NCBI RefSeq assembly: GCF_030693405.1
Contig: NZ_JAUYAW010000032.1
Coordinates: 1-43,247, forward strand
Reading direction: 5' to 3'
Source: Phenylobacterium sp.
GTDB taxonomy: Bacteria; Pseudomonadota; Alphaproteobacteria; Caulobacterales; Caulobacteraceae
Length of the DNA stretch: 43,247 nt
The notes below the pieces were generated by a model that was given only the letters and a program-made list of their open reading frames with translations, was not told the DNA's origin and ran no database searches. Below, one piece after another: positions 23,688-33,636 of this stretch (positions are counted from its first letter, which is position 1; every line of letters begins with the position of its first letter). The translations under genes were made by a program, and so were the position numbers.

Positions 23688-25649
23688 ATGGCTGACGTGT
23701 CGTTCAACGACTGGAAAATTTCACGCAAACTGGCGGCGGGCTTCGCCCTGATGGTGCTGGTGATCATGGCGACCGGCGCCATCACCTTCTACAATCTGGG
23801 GCAGCTTACCGTGGCTCGTGGGGAATTGACCCAAAGCAAGGTCGCCCTGGACAGCATCGGCCGCGCCGAGTTTTTCCTCGCCCGTCAGGAAAACAGCTTC
23901 CGCGGCTTCCTGATCTCCCTCGACCCCTACTATTTGGAGCGGGCCAAATCTCACCAGACCAACTTCAAGAAGGTGATGGCGGAGGTCCGCGTCCTGGTGG
24001 AGAGCCATCCTGAGTCGGTCACGCAAATCGACGCCGCCGTGAAGGCCGCCGATGACTGGTACGCCCAGGTGGTCGACGCCGGGGCCGCCCTGGCCATGAA
24101 TCCTCTCACCTATTCCGACGCCGCCGCCATGGTCGGGCAGTCGGGACTGGCCGACGATCTGATGGACAAAGTCGAAGGCCCGATGGCGGCGGTGCTCGAA
24201 GCTGAAACGGCAGACGTCGCCGCCGCAACAGAGCGGCTCGCCACCATCAACAGCAACACCACCACGATGATCGCCGTGGCCCTGGCGATCGCCGCCGCGG
24301 TCGCGGGCCTTCTGGGCTGGGTGCTCACCAAGATGATCGCCACGCCGATCAACAACATGACCTCAGCCATGCGCCGCCTGGCCGAGGGTGACTCGTCGGT
24401 CGAAGTTCCGGCCCGCGGCCGCAAGGACGAGGTCGGCGAAATGGCCGAGGCCGTCCAGGTTTTCAAGGACGCCGCCATCGAAAAGGCCCGCCTGGAAAGC
24501 CAGACCGACGAACAGCGCCGTCAGACCGAGGCCGAGCGCGCCCGCAACGAGGCCGAACGCGCCGCCATCGCCCAGGAGCAGGCCAAGGTCGTGGCCGGCC
24601 TGGCCTCTGGCCTGGATCACCTCGCCCGCGGCGACCTGACCTTCCGCATCTCCGAGCCCTTCCCGGGCGACTATGTGAAGCTGCGCGACGACTTCAATGC
24701 GGCCATCAGCCAGTTGCAGGAAGCCATGTCGATCGTGGCCACCAACGTCCGGGCCATGCGCTCGGGCGCCGGCGAAATCAGCCAGGCGGCCGACGACCTG
24801 TCGCGCCGCACCGAACAGCAGGCCGCCAGCCTGGAAGAAACCGCCGCGGCGCTGGATGAGATCACCGCCACGGTGCGCAAGTCCGCCGAAGGGGCCAAGC
24901 AGGCTTCGGCCGTGGTCGCCACCTCCCGCGGAGACGCCGAGAAGACCGGCCATGTGGTCGGCGACGCCGTCCAGGCCATGAGCGAGATCGAGAAGTCGTC
25001 CGAACAGATCACCCAGATCATCGGCGTCATCGACTAGATCGCCTTCCAGACCAATCTGCTGGCCCTCACCGCCGGCTTTGAGGCCGCCCGAGCCGGGGAC
25101 GCCGGCCGCGGCTTCGCCGTCGTCGCCTCTGAAGTTCGCGCGCTCGCCCAGCGTTCGGCCGACGCCGCCAAGGAGATCAAGTCTCTGATCAGCGCCTCCT
25201 CGCAGCAGGTGGCGCAAGGGGTCGGCCTGGTCGGCGAGACCGGCAAGGCCCTGGAGCGGATTGTCTCCCAGGTGGCCGAGATCGACGGCCTGGTGTCTGA
25301 GATCGCCGCCAGCGCCCAGGAACAGGCCACTGGCCTGCATCAGGTCAACACCGCGGTTAACGAGATGGACCGCGTCACCCAGCAGAACGCGGCCATGGTC
25401 GAAGAGACCACCGCGGCCAGCCACTCGCTCGCCACCGAGGCCGAAAGCCTGTCGCAGAGCGTCGGACGCTTCAACATCGGCGCAGGCGAGGCCCCGGCCA
25501 CGTCCAGCCGCAGCGCGCCGGCCCGCGCGAGCCGTGGCGAGAGCTTCGCCAACCGGCACGTGCCGCAGATGAAGACCTCCTCCCGCGATGGGGGTGCGGC
25601 CCGCCGTCCCGAGCCCGTCGCCGAGAGCGAAGGTTGGGAAGAGTTTTAA
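23688..25649 (+). pseudogene. mcpA: Methyl-accepting chemotaxis protein McpA interrupted by TAG
   Basis: Membrane chemoreceptor, first gene of the che operon. Order: TM1 (about 12-34), a periplasmic CHASE3-like sensor (FFLARQENSFRGFLISLDPYY), TM2 (MIAVALAIAAAVAGLLGWV), two HAMP domains, and the cytoplasmic signalling hairpin. Codon 450 (25035-25037) is TAG in [16 protein letters not shown], where receptors have Glu or Gly. The frame then resumes unchanged to 25649. Two further departures follow at the tip: [13 protein letters not shown] instead of LALNAGVEAARAG. After the stop lie the conserved tip, the return helix and a C-terminal GWEEF, the xWxxF tether for CheR/CheB. The truncated product would lack the CheA/CheW contact. 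A real null allele or a sequence error are both possible; the weak start signal (GGG before ATG) is ordinary. Confidence 0.85.
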
Positions 25650-25695
25650 GGATTTCGCTCTTAACTAAACCAACAAGTCTGGGGGGGAGCGCCGG

Positions 25696-25995
25696 ATGAC
25701 GGACGCAGACGCCAATATCGCTGAGGTCAGCCTTTGTCAGGTGCTCGACCTGCAGGCCGCCGAGCCCTTGCGGGCGGAGCTCCTGGCCCTGAGGGGCCGG
25801 CCACTGCAGATCGACGCCTCTCAGGTCAGCCGGCTGGGCGGACTCTGCCTGCAGGTTCTCCTGTCGGCGCGGATCAGCTGGGCGGAGGACGGGCTGCCAT
25901 TGCGCATCGAGCAGGCCTCCGAAGGTTTTCTTGAACAACTGGCCGCCTTCGGCGCGCCGCAGATCAACTTTGAACCCGAGGGGGCACACCTGTGA
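25696..25995 (+). CDS. cheX: STAS-domain chemotaxis protein (Caulobacter CheX)
   Basis: 99-residue STAS-fold protein (anti-sigma-antagonist type): LDLQAAEPLRAELLALRGRPLQIDASQVSRLGGLCLQVLLSA, with the loop Ser in DASQVSRLGG that in SpoIIAA-like proteins can be phosphorylated. In the Caulobacter cluster this position is called cheX; it should not be confused with the CheX CheY-P phosphatase of Borrelia and Thermotoga, which is a different family. A run of G's (GGGGGGGAGCG) lies before the ATG. It overlaps cheYI by GTGA. Its role in chemotaxis is not known to me. Confidence 0.85.
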   Translation: MTDADANIAEVSLCQVLDLQAAEPLRAELLALRGRPLQIDASQVSRLGGLCLQVLLSARISWAEDGLPLRIEQASEGFLEQLAAFGAPQINFEPEGAHL

Positions 25996-26357
25996 ACAAA
26001 ACCGTTCTGACCATCGACGACTCCCGCACCATGCGTGAGATGCTGAATATGGCCCTGGTCCAGGCCGGCTACCGGGTCATCCAGGCCGTCGACGGCGTGG
26101 AGGGCCTGGAGGTCCTGCGCGCTGAAGGCGCCGACGTGGTCATCACCGACATCAACATGCCCCGCATGGATGGTTTCGGCGTGATCGAAGGCGTGCGCGC
26201 CGATCCGGCCCACCGGGCGACCCCAATCCTCGTCCTCACCACCGAGAGCGACGCGACCAAGAAGGAACGCGCCCGCGCCGCCGGCGCCACCGGCTGGATC
26301 GTGAAGCCCTTCAACCCGACCAAGCTGGTGGACGCTATCCGCCGCGTCGCCGCCTGA
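25992..26357 (+). CDS. cheY: Chemotaxis response regulator CheYI
   Basis: Single-domain receiver of 121 residues that takes phosphate from CheA and acts on the flagellar motor or as a phosphate sink. All key residues are present: Asp9-Asp10, phosphoacceptor Asp53 (VITDINMPRMDG), Thr83 and Lys105 (IVKPFNP). The GTG start overlaps the cheX stop (GTGA). Gene order makes it cheYI, the first of three regulators in the operon. Confidence 0.96.
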   Translation: MNKTVLTIDDSRTMREMLNMALVQAGYRVIQAVDGVEGLEVLRAEGADVVITDINMPRMDGFGVIEGVRADPAHRATPILVLTTESDATKKERARAAGATGWIVKPFNPTKLVDAIRRVAA

Positions 26358-26405
26358 GGGCGACGAAGGCCTGCGACCTAAGCTGACCTGAGTCCGGAGC
26401 ACCCC

Positions 26406-28787
26406 GTGGATCCATTCGAGAGTATCAAGGCGACCTTCTTCCAGGAGTGCGAGGAGCTGCTGACCGACATGGAGTCGGGGCTTCTGGCCATGGAGCAGGG
26501 CGACGACGATTCCGAGACCATCAACGCGGTCTTCCGCGCGGTGCACTCCGTCAAGGGCGGCGCCGGGGCCTTCGGTCTCGAAGAGCTGATCCGCTTCGCC
26601 CACGTCTTTGAGACGGTCCTGGACGAGATGCGCTCGGGCAAGCTGCACCTCACCGACGAGGTCGCCAAGGTTCTGCTGCGGGCCTCTGACGTGCTGGCCG
26701 ACCATGTGGCCGCCGCCCGCAGCGGCGGACAGGTGGATGAGGGTCGCACCGTCGGCATGATCGCCGACCTGCAGGGCCTGATCGACCAGGACCGCGCCGC
26801 TGAGCTCGGCCTGAACGAGGACGGCGACTCCGGCGCCGTCGAAGAGGATTTCGGGTTCGTGCCCGTGGTCCTCAGCCTTGATGAACCGGCCGCTGACGCT
26901 CCCGAGGTCGACGTCGCCGCCCTGATGGCTGCGGCCGCCCCACCGCCGGAGGCCCCTGCCGCCGCGCCCGCCTGGCGCGTGACCTTCCGGCCCAAGGCCG
27001 AGATGTACGCCAAGGCAAACGAGGCGGCCCTGGTCCTGCGCGAACTGGCGCGGCTGGGAGATGTCGAGGTCGCGCTGGACGCCGGCGCCGTGCCGCCGCT
27101 GGATCAGCTGTCGGCTGAACAGGCCTATCTGACCTGGACCGTTCGCCTGTCGGGCGACAAGAGCGAAGCCGAGGTCCGCGAGGTCTTCGAATTCGTCGAG
27201 GACGACTGTGATCTGGAGGTGACCCGCGAAGGCGAAGCCGCCACCGAGGCCTCCGAGCCAGACATCGCCGCCGATGACGACGCCTCGGCCAGCGCCGTCG
27301 AGGCCGCGGCCGGCGCGCCGCTTGATCTTGACGCCCTGCTCGCCAGGGTCGCCGCCCCCACCGAGGAGCCTGCCCCTGCGGCTGCTCCGGCGCCCGCGCC
27401 CGTGGCGGCCGCGCCGCCTGCGGCGCCGGCCCAGGACCCGGCCAGCCTGGATGTGGCCGGCCTGATCGCCCTGGCCGAAAAGGCCTCGCAGGATCACGCC
27501 CAGACCCAGGCCGCGCCGCCCAAGGCCGATCCGAAGGCTGACCAGAAGGCCGAGGCCCGCGCCGCCGCCGGGCCCGCCACCGCCGCGACCCCGACGATCC
27601 GGGTCGATCTCGACCGGGTCGACCGGCTGATCAACGCCGTGGGCGAGCTGGTCATCCAGCAGGCCATGCTGTCCCAGCGGGTCTTCGAAAGCGGTCTGGC
27701 CCGGTCCTCGGACGTAGCGCTCGGTCTTGAGGACCTGGAGCTGCTGACCCGGGAGATCCAGGACAGCGTCATGGCCATCCGCGCCCAGCCGGTGAAGTCG
27801 GTGTTCCAGCGCATGCCGCGTCTGGTCCGCGAAGTCGCCGACATGGTGGGCAAGAAGGTCCGTCTGGTCATGGACGGCGAGAACACCGAGGTCGACAAGA
27901 CGGTCATCGAGCGGCTGTCCGACCCGATCACCCACATGCTGCGCAACGCCATCGACCACGGGCTGGAGACGCCCGAGGAGCGTGAGGCCGGCGGCAAGGG
28001 CGCCGAGGGAACCGTGCGCCTGGCCGCCCTGCACCGGGGCGGGCGCATCGTCATCGAGGTCCAGGACGACGGCCGCGGGATCAACCGCCCCCGGGTCCGC
28101 GGCATCGCCATGGCCAAGGGCCTGATCGCCGAGGACGCCGTCCTGTCGGACGACGAGATCGACAACCTGATCTTCCTGCCCGGCTTCTCCACCGCCGACG
28201 TGGTCTCCGACATCTCCGGCCGCGGCGTGGGCATGGACGTGGTCAAGCGGTCCATCCAGGCGCTGGGCGGACGGATCTCCATCACCTCGGAGCCCGGCAA
28301 GGGCTCGAAATTCTCCATGAGCCTGCCGCTGACCCTGGCCGTCCTGGACGGCATGGTGGTCTCGGCCGCCGACCAGACCCTGGTGGCGCCGCTCTCCAAC
28401 ATCGTCGAAAGCCTGACCCCGCGGGCTGAAGACGTTCACCTGATCGGCGGGCGCGACGCGGTGATCTGCATCCGCGACACCTTCGTGCCCCTGATCGATG
28501 TCGGCGTGGCCCTGGGCTTCCGGGACACGCCCCTGCCGCCGGCCTCGGGCGTGGCCGTGCTGGTGGAAAGCGAAGGGGGCGGTAAGGCCGCCCTGCTGGT
28601 CGAGGCCATCCAGGGCCAGCGCCAGGTAGTCATCAAGAGCCTGGAAGCCAACTACCAGCACATCCACGGGGTCGCCGCGGCGACCATCCTGGGCGACGGC
28701 CGGGTGGCGCTGATCCTGGATGTCGACGCCCTGGTGACGACCTCGCGCCGAAAGGCGCCCCGTATCGAGAAGCGAATGGCGGTTTGA
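26406..28787 (+). CDS. cheA: Chemotaxis histidine kinase CheA
   Basis: Cytoplasmic kinase that phosphorylates the CheY proteins and CheB under receptor control. The 793 residues contain: P1 HPt with the phosphorylated His47 ([13 protein letters not shown]); a P2-like regulator-docking domain (about 198-280, [18 protein letters not shown]...[10 protein letters not shown]); a long Ala/Pro/Lys-rich linker (about 315-398); P3 dimerisation helices ([21 protein letters not shown]); P4 ATPase with N box [13 protein letters not shown]1 DDGRGI, F box [11 protein letters not shown] and G2 [11 protein letters not shown]; and a P5 CheW-like domain at the end. The GTG start at 26406 gives the natural N-terminus. 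It sits 48 bases after cheYI. Confidence 0.97.
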   Translation: MDPFESIKATFFQECEELLTDMESGLLAMEQGDDDSETINAVFRAVHSVKGGAGAFGLEELIRFAHVFETVLDEMRSGKLHLTDEVAKVLLRASDVLADHVAAARSGGQVDEGRTVGMIADLQGLIDQDRAAELGLNEDGDSGAVEEDFGFVPVVLSLDEPAADAPEVDVAALMAAAAPPPEAPAAAPAWRVTFRPKAEMYAKANEAALVLRELARLGDVEVALDAGAVPPLDQLSAEQAYLTWTVRLSGDKSEAEVREVFEFVEDDCDLEVTREGEAATEASEPDIAADDDASASAVEAAAGAPLDLDALLARVAAPTEEPAPAAAPAPAPVAAAPPAAPAQDPASLDVAGLIALAEKASQDHAQTQAAPPKADPKADQKAEARAAAGPATAATPTIRVDLDRVDRLINAVGELVIQQAMLSQRVFESGLARSSDVALGLEDLELLTREIQDSVMAIRAQPVKSVFQRMPRLVREVADMVGKKVRLVMDGENTEVDKTVIERLSDPITHMLRNAIDHGLETPEEREAGGKGAEGTVRLAALHRGGRIVIEVQDDGRGINRPRVRGIAMAKGLIAEDAVLSDDEIDNLIFLPGFSTADVVSDISGRGVGMDVVKRSIQALGGRISITSEPGKGSKFSMSLPLTLAVLDGMVVSAADQTLVAPLSNIVESLTPRAEDVHLIGGRDAVICIRDTFVPLIDVGVALGFRDTPLPPASGVAVLVESEGGGKAALLVEAIQGQRQVVIKSLEANYQHIHGVAAATILGDGRVALILDVDALVTTSRRKAPRIEKRMAV

Positions 28788-28789
28788 CC

Positions 28790-29257
28790 ATGACTGACAC
28801 CGTGACCCAAGGCGTCGCCCAGCGGCGCGAACTGATCGCGTTCCGCATCGGCGACCAGGAGTTCTGCGTCGACATCATGTCGGTGCGAGAGATCCGTGGC
28901 TGGGCGCCGGCCACCCCGCTGCCACGCACCCCCTCCTTCGTGAAGGGCGTCATCAACCTGCGCGGCGCGGTCCTGCCGATCATCGACCTGGGCGCACGGC
29001 TTGGCCTGAACACCTCCGAGCCCACCGCCCGTCACGTCATCATGGTCGTCCACATCGGCGAGCGGACCATCGGCCTGCTGGTCGATGCGGTGTCCGACAT
29101 CATCAATATGAGCGACGACCTGGTCCAGCCGACCCCGGACGTGGCCAGCGACCAGGTGAAGACCTTCGTCAAGGGCCTGTTCGCCCTCGACGGCCGCATG
29201 GTCAGCCTGATCGCCCTGGACCGCGTCCTGCCTGAGACAGAAGCCGAGGCGGCATGA
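28790..29257 (+). CDS. cheW: Chemotaxis coupling protein CheW
   Basis: Scaffold that links receptors to CheA. The 155-residue protein shows the CheW fold: [49 protein letters not shown] and [23 protein letters not shown]. The ATG at 28790 starts two bases after the cheA stop; a TTG six bases earlier is in frame but less likely. It overlaps cheR by ATGA. Confidence 0.97.
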   Translation: MTDTVTQGVAQRRELIAFRIGDQEFCVDIMSVREIRGWAPATPLPRTPSFVKGVINLRGAVLPIIDLGARLGLNTSEPTARHVIMVVHIGERTIGLLVDAVSDIINMSDDLVQPTPDVASDQVKTFVKGLFALDGRMVSLIALDRVLPETEAEAA

Positions 29258-30144
29258 CGCAGACCCCGGACTCCCGGCGCGGCGCGAAAAACGAAGGTCT
29301 GGTCGACGGCGAATTCCTGCTGACGGCCGAGGACTTCCGCAAGATCGCCCAGATCCTGCACTCCTATGCCGGCATCGCCCTGAACGAGGGCAAGGCTGCG
29401 CTCGTCTATTCGCGCCTGGCCAAGCGTCTGCGCACGCTCGGCCTGCGCAACTTCCGGGAATATTGCGCCCTGGTGGAGGACGTCGACGCCCTGGACGAGC
29501 GCCAGGCCATGATGGCCGCGCTCACCACCAATGTGACGCGCTTCTTTCGTGAGCCGCACCATTTCGACCACCTGCGCGACCAGGTGATGCCCGAGCTCGC
29601 CGCCCGCGCCAGGGCTGGCGGTCGGGTGCGCATGTGGTCGGCCGCCTGCTCCAACGGCCAGGAGCCCTACTCCATGGCCATCACCCTGCTGTCGGTTCTG
29701 CCTGAGGCCGCCAAGCTGGACGTGAAGATCCTGGCCACCGACATCGACCCCAACATGGTCGCCGAGGGCAAGGCCGGCTGCTACCGCGAGGACTCCGTCT
29801 CGCCGGTCCCGCTGGAGCTGCGCCGGCGCTGGTTCGAGAAGGTGCAGGCCGCCGATGGCCGCATCTGGTCGGTCTCGCCCGAGCTGCGGGACCTGGTGTC
29901 GTTCCGTGAGCTGAACCTCATCGGCGACTGGCCCATGCGCGGCCGGTTCGACGTGATCTTCTGCCGCAATGTGGTGATCTATTTCGACGAGCCCACCCAG
30001 GAGCGCATCTGGAGCCGCTTCGTCCCGGCCATGAATCCGGGGGGCACCCTCTATATCGGCCATTCTGAGCGGGTTAGCGGCCCGGCTGTCTCCACCCTCG
30101 AGACCGCCGGCCTGACCACCTATCGCTTGAGGACCAAGCCATGA
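29254..30144 (+). CDS. cheR: Chemotaxis methyltransferase CheR
   Basis: Methylates receptor glutamates using S-adenosylmethionine, setting adaptation. 296 residues: an N-terminal helical domain ([33 protein letters not shown]), the segment [17 protein letters not shown], the SAM-binding region [18 protein letters not shown], then [11 protein letters not shown] and [22 protein letters not shown], all typical. The receptor tether it would use (GWEEF) lies in the part of McpA cut off by the nonsense codon. ATGA overlaps on both sides. Confidence 0.97.
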   Translation: MTQTPDSRRGAKNEGLVDGEFLLTAEDFRKIAQILHSYAGIALNEGKAALVYSRLAKRLRTLGLRNFREYCALVEDVDALDERQAMMAALTTNVTRFFREPHHFDHLRDQVMPELAARARAGGRVRMWSAACSNGQEPYSMAITLLSVLPEAAKLDVKILATDIDPNMVAEGKAGCYREDSVSPVPLELRRRWFEKVQAADGRIWSVSPELRDLVSFRELNLIGDWPMRGRFDVIFCRNVVIYFDEPTQERIWSRFVPAMNPGGTLYIGHSERVSGPAVSTLETAGLTTYRLRTKP

Positions 30145-31178
30145 CCGTCCGCGTACTCATCGTCGACGACTCGGCGACCATGCGCAGCCTCATCGCCGCC
30201 ACCCTGCGGCAGGACCCCGAGATCGAGGTCCTCGGCTTCGCCAACGATCCCCTGGAGGCCCGGGACGCGATCAAGCGCCTGAACCCCGACGTCATCACCC
30301 TGGACGTCGAGATGCCGCATATGAGCGGCCTCGACTTCCTCGAGAAGATCATGCGCCTGCGGCCCATGCCCGTGGTCATGGTCTCCACCCTGACCCAGGC
30401 CGGGGCCGACGCCACCCTGTCGGCCATGGAGCTCGGCGCCGTCGATTGCGTCGGCAAGCCCGGCGCCGGCAATACGGCCTCGGAGGCCTTCGCCGACCTC
30501 GCCGAAAAGGTGAAGGCCGCCGCCCGCGCCCGGGTTCGCCCCTTCTCCGGCCCGGTGGTCCGCGCCGAGGAGAACCGCACCTATCGGGCCGAGGACATCA
30601 TCGTGGCCATCGGCTCCTCCACGGGCGGGGTCGAGGCGCTGATGACCATCCTTTCGGCCTTCCCGGCCACCTGCCCGCCGACCGTCATCACCCAGCACAT
30701 GCCCGCGACTTTCACCAAGAGCTTCGCCGAGCGCCTCGACCGTGTGTCCGGCGCCAAGGTGGCCGAGGCCTGGGACGGGGCGCGCCTGGCGCCCGGTCAC
30801 GTCTATCTGGCTCCCGGCGGCGCCGCCCATCTGGAGGTCACCGGAACCACCCATCCCACCTGCCGCCTGCGGGTCGATGAGCCGGTCAACGGCCACCGAC
30901 CCTCCGTGGACGTTCTGTTCGAGTCGGTCGCCCGGCTGAACCGTCCGTCCCTCGGCGTGATCCTGACCGGCATGGGCCGCGATGGCGCACAGGGTCTGCT
31001 GACCATGCGCAAGGCCGGCGCCCACACCCTGGGGCAGGATGAGGCCAGTTGCGTGGTCTATGGGATGCCCCGCGCCGCCCACGAAATCGGGGCGGTGGAA
31101 AAACAGTCGCCGCTTGCTCGCATGAGCGCGGCAATCCTTGGTCTATGCGCGGCGACCGAGCCGCAAAGGAGCGCCTGA
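30141..31178 (+). CDS. cheB: Chemotaxis methylesterase/deamidase CheB
   Basis: Removes receptor methyl groups when phosphorylated by CheA. The 345-residue protein has an N-terminal receiver (Asp9-Asp10; phosphoacceptor Asp55 in [11 protein letters not shown]) and a C-terminal esterase domain with the catalytic triad Ser ([11 protein letters not shown]), His ([18 protein letters not shown]) and Asp ([10 protein letters not shown]). Normal length and complete motifs. It overlaps cheR (ATGA) and cheYII (TGATG). Confidence 0.97.
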   Translation: MTVRVLIVDDSATMRSLIAATLRQDPEIEVLGFANDPLEARDAIKRLNPDVITLDVEMPHMSGLDFLEKIMRLRPMPVVMVSTLTQAGADATLSAMELGAVDCVGKPGAGNTASEAFADLAEKVKAAARARVRPFSGPVVRAEENRTYRAEDIIVAIGSSTGGVEALMTILSAFPATCPPTVITQHMPATFTKSFAERLDRVSGAKVAEAWDGARLAPGHVYLAPGGAAHLEVTGTTHPTCRLRVDEPVNGHRPSVDVLFESVARLNRPSLGVILTGMGRDGAQGLLTMRKAGAHTLGQDEASCVVYGMPRAAHEIGAVEKQSPLARMSAAILGLCAATEPQRSA

Positions 31179-31567
31179 TGCCCGCCCCCGGAGCCATCAA
31201 GACCTTGATCGCTGACGATCAGCAGTCCATGCGCTCGCTGATCCGCACCAGCCTGAACGCCCTGGGTATCAACCAGACCCGGGAAGCCGCCGACGGGGAG
31301 GACGCCCTGCGCGCCCTGCTGGCCCAGCCCGCCAATCTGGTGATCACCGACTTCAACATGCCCAAGCTGGACGGGCTGGGACTGCTGCGCGCCATCCGCG
31401 CCCACGGCCCCATCTCCAAGACCGCCGTCATCATGCTGACTGGCCGCGCCGACCGCGAGCTGGTGCAGCGGGCGGTGCAGTTCGGGGTCAACAATTATCT
31501 GGTCAAACCCTTCACGACCCAGACGCTGAAGGAAAAGATCGAAGCCGTTTTCGGGCCGCTTGAATGA
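31178..31567 (+). CDS. cheY: Chemotaxis response regulator CheYII
   Basis: Single-domain receiver of 129 residues with a complete active site: Asp13-Asp14, Asp58 (VITDFNMPKLDG), Thr88 and Lys110 (LVKPFTTQ). The start ATG overlaps the cheB stop by one base; the frame extends upstream inside cheB but that is the shadow of cheB. It differs enough from CheYI to be a distinct regulator rather than a recent copy. It couples by ATGA to cheD. Confidence 0.96.
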   Translation: MPAPGAIKTLIADDQQSMRSLIRTSLNALGINQTREAADGEDALRALLAQPANLVITDFNMPKLDGLGLLRAIRAHGPISKTAVIMLTGRADRELVQRAVQFGVNNYLVKPFTTQTLKEKIEAVFGPLE

Positions 31568-32121
31568 TCGTTGAAAACATCTCCCAGCGTGCCGGCAAGC
31601 GGGTCCATGTGGTCCAGGGCGAGCACTATGTCACCGGCGATCCGGAGATCACCCTGACCACCATCCTGGGAAGCTGCGTGGCCGTGTGCCTGTGGGATCC
31701 CGAGCGCGGCGTCGGGGGGATGAATCACTTCCTGCTGCCGGAGGGCAAGGCCGAGGGCGCCAATGAAGGCCGCCGCTACGGCGCCTTCGCCATGGAGCTC
31801 TTGATCAACGAACTGCTGCGTCTGGGCGCCCGTCGCGAGCGCCTGCAGGCCAAGCTGTTCGGTGGGGCCCGGATGTTCAGCGGCCTGTCGGATGTGGGCG
31901 CCTCGAACATCGCCTTCGCCGAACGCTTCATGCGCGACGAAGGCATTCCGGTCATGGGCACCAGCCTCGGGGGCTTCGGCGCCCGTCGCATTCAGTTCTG
32001 GCCGACCACCGGTCGGGCCCAGCAGAAGACCGTGACCGACACCCAGGAGCTGACCACCCTCAAGGAGGTCCCGAAGCCGGCCCCGGTGGTCGTCGACGAC
32101 GGCGCCGTGGAGCTGTTCTGA
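31564..32121 (+). CDS. cheD: Chemoreceptor glutamine deamidase CheD
   Basis: Deamidates specific receptor glutamines to create methylation sites, and in some bacteria helps CheC-type phosphatases. The 185-residue protein has the catalytic Cys38 (LTTILGSCVAVCLWD), His55 (GGMNHFLLPEG) and KLFGGARMF, with conserved Thr before the Cys. The C-terminal ~30 residues form an extension rich in Thr, Lys and Pro, not typical of the core. It lies between cheYII and cheU with overlaps at both ends. Confidence 0.96.
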   Translation: MIVENISQRAGKRVHVVQGEHYVTGDPEITLTTILGSCVAVCLWDPERGVGGMNHFLLPEGKAEGANEGRRYGAFAMELLINELLRLGARRERLQAKLFGGARMFSGLSDVGASNIAFAERFMRDEGIPVMGTSLGGFGARRIQFWPTTGRAQQKTVTDTQELTTLKEVPKPAPVVVDDGAVELF

Positions 32122-32501
32122 TGCGGCCCGGCCAGGTCGCCGTCCTTGCGCCGCCGCTCCTGGCCGCCCTGGCCGCGGAAATGGACCATGCCGGCGACCT
32201 GTGCGCCCGGCTGGAGGAGCTGGTGACTCGGCTCGCTGCGGCCGTGGAGGGCGAACCTCGGGAGCTGGCGCTGAGCGAGGCCCAGACTCTGGATGTCCTG
32301 ACTCAGCACCTGTCCGCCGTGGCGATCTTCATGCGCGGCATGTCTGAGCAGTTGACCACCGCCCGCAACGTCGATCCCGACGCGGTGCTGGCCCTGGTGC
32401 CGCTCAGTGACGTCGCGGGCCGGCTCCGCAGCGTGCTCTACAACGCCAGCCAGATTCCGCCGGCGCCAGATGGCGCGTCCGGCGATCTTGATCTGTTCTG
32501 A
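32121..32501 (+). CDS. cheU: CheU-like small chemotaxis-operon protein
   Basis: 126-residue protein, mostly helical, with no motif I recognise (LLAALAAEMDHAGDLCARLEELVTRL; LDVLTQHLSAVAIFMRGMSEQLTTA). It ends in an acidic, hydrophobic DGASGDLDLF; CheD ends in VELF and McpA in EEF, so the operon products share a loosely similar acidic-Phe end, perhaps chance. Name by position in the Caulobacter che order. Function unknown. The TGATG overlap couples it to cheD. Confidence 0.8.
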   Translation: MRPGQVAVLAPPLLAALAAEMDHAGDLCARLEELVTRLAAAVEGEPRELALSEAQTLDVLTQHLSAVAIFMRGMSEQLTTARNVDPDAVLALVPLSDVAGRLRSVLYNASQIPPAPDGASGDLDLF

Positions 32502-32510
32502 GGCGGTGCG

Positions 32511-33107
32511 GTGAGCCTTCACCCAGATGTCCGGCTCAACCTGGCGCGCTCCAACGTCCTGCTGATCGACGACAACGAGCAGGCGCTGGAGGTGCTGGCC
32601 TCCATCTTCCGGGGCTTTGGCGTCCACCGGCAGGTGAAGTGTGGCTCGGCCGCCGACGCCCAGGCCGTGCTGCGAAGCCGTGAGATCGATCTGATCGTCT
32701 GCGACACCGTCATGCCCGACATGGATGGCTACGCCTTCGTGCGCTGGCTGCGCCGGGAAGGTCCCGAGGAGGCGCGGTTTGCGCCGGTGATCATGCTGAC
32801 CGGCCACGCCGCCCGCTCGACCATCGAAAGCAGCCGCGATTGCGGCGCCAACTTTATCGTCTCCAAGCCCTTCACCCCGGAAGTCCTGCTGCAGCGGATC
32901 TACTGGGTGGCCAAGGACGAACGCTCCATGGTCCGCAGCGATTCCTATGTGGGTCCTGACCGCCGCTTCCGGAACGTCGGGCCCCCGCTCGGCGTCAAGG
33001 GCCGGCGTAAGGACGATCTGTCGGCCCACGTCGGGATAGCCAAGGATCCGAACATGGACCAGGACGAGATCGATAACCTGCTGAAGCCGCAAAGGGCCGC
33101 CCTATGA
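32511..33107 (+). CDS. cleA: CheYIII/CleA: CheY-like regulator with c-di-GMP-type Arg-rich tail
   Basis: 198-residue response regulator with a complete receiver: Asp20-Asp21, Asp65 (LIVCDTVMPDMDG), Thr97, Lys119 (VSKPFTP). An Arg-rich extension follows, YVGPDRRFRNVGPP...KGRRKDDL (about 146-170). In Caulobacter the third CheY of this operon is, as I recall, CleA, a founding Cle protein that binds cyclic di-GMP by an Arg-rich stretch and interacts with the flagellar switch. The tail continues with a helix DQDEIDNLLKPQ. The start is GTG at 32511, nine bases after cheU. It is a paralogue of 22698-23297 and couples to cheE by ATGA. Confidence 0.88.
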   Translation: MSLHPDVRLNLARSNVLLIDDNEQALEVLASIFRGFGVHRQVKCGSAADAQAVLRSREIDLIVCDTVMPDMDGYAFVRWLRREGPEEARFAPVIMLTGHAARSTIESSRDCGANFIVSKPFTPEVLLQRIYWVAKDERSMVRSDSYVGPDRRFRNVGPPLGVKGRRKDDLSAHVGIAKDPNMDQDEIDNLLKPQRAAL

Positions 33108-33583
33108 GCGACGCCGAAATCTTCAAGGTTCGCAACCGTCTGGCCAATCATGTGAGCGAACCCGGCGGCATGACGGCTGGCATGGCCGGAACCCGCGCGG
33201 CCCGGGAGCTGGCGGCCCAGCAGGGCAAGTCCTATGAGGCGATCGGCGAGGCCCTGGAGACCCTGGAATGGCTCTGCCAGGACAAGGCCGCGCCGATGGA
33301 TTCGGTCTATGACCTGTCCACCACCGTGCTCGATATCGCCGGCCTGTTCGATGACAAGCAGCTGTGCCGCGCCGCCTATAGCCTTTGCGAACTGGCCGAT
33401 AAGCTCCGCACCCGGGGCGCTGCGGACTGGGCGCCGATCAAGATCCATGTGAACGGCATGCGGCTGATCTGGAACACCGCAGAGGCGGACCGCGAGGGTC
33501 TGAACGCCATGGTCGAAGGCCTCTGGAGCTTGACCGAACATCTGAGCATCGGTGACGGCGAGGCCGAAGCGCCGGCTGCCTGA
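33104..33583 (+). CDS. cheE: CheE, last gene of the che operon
   Basis: 159-residue soluble helical protein, position and length as Caulobacter cheE. Conserved with its paralogue at 22225-22701: EPGGMTAGMAGTRAAREL, LCRAAYSLCELADKLRTRG, and IHVNGMRLIWN. No catalytic residues are recognised. The ATGA overlap with cleA suggests equimolar synthesis and probable interaction. Function is unknown to me. Confidence 0.88.
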   Translation: MSDAEIFKVRNRLANHVSEPGGMTAGMAGTRAARELAAQQGKSYEAIGEALETLEWLCQDKAAPMDSVYDLSTTVLDIAGLFDDKQLCRAAYSLCELADKLRTRGAADWAPIKIHVNGMRLIWNTAEADREGLNAMVEGLWSLTEHLSIGDGEAEAPAA

Positions 33584-33590
33584 GCGCGAG

Positions 33591-33624
33591 TTGTCGCCGG
33601 AAGCCCTCAGGCCCCCGGCGACAA
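33591..33624. terminator. Inverted repeat between convergent cheE and thiolase genes
   Basis: Perfect 10-base arms TTGTCGCCGG / CCGGCGACAA enclose a 14-base loop that can itself pair (GCC-CTCA-GGC). It starts eight bases after the cheE stop and ends 12 bases before the thiolase stop, so it can terminate both transcripts. There is no U-tract on either strand beyond AAA/TTT. Confidence 0.7.
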
Positions 33625-33636
33625 ACCTGCGGCCGA

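Noticed and set aside
25035..25037. TAG in mcpA as programmed readthrough or pyrrolysine
   Set aside because: No pyl genes or recoding structure are visible and the group is not known for this; two extra changes nearby fit decay or error better.
25696..25995. CheX as the CheC/CheX phosphatase family
   Set aside because: The sequence shows a STAS fold, not the ExxN phosphatase motif; the name follows Caulobacter usage only.
25821..28667. 948-codon minus-strand frame opposite cheX-cheYI-cheA
   Set aside because: It is the antisense shadow of cheA and its neighbours, whose plus-strand products have all expected motifs. Low-complexity Gly/His/Asp/Gln-rich composition is typical of high-GC antisense frames.
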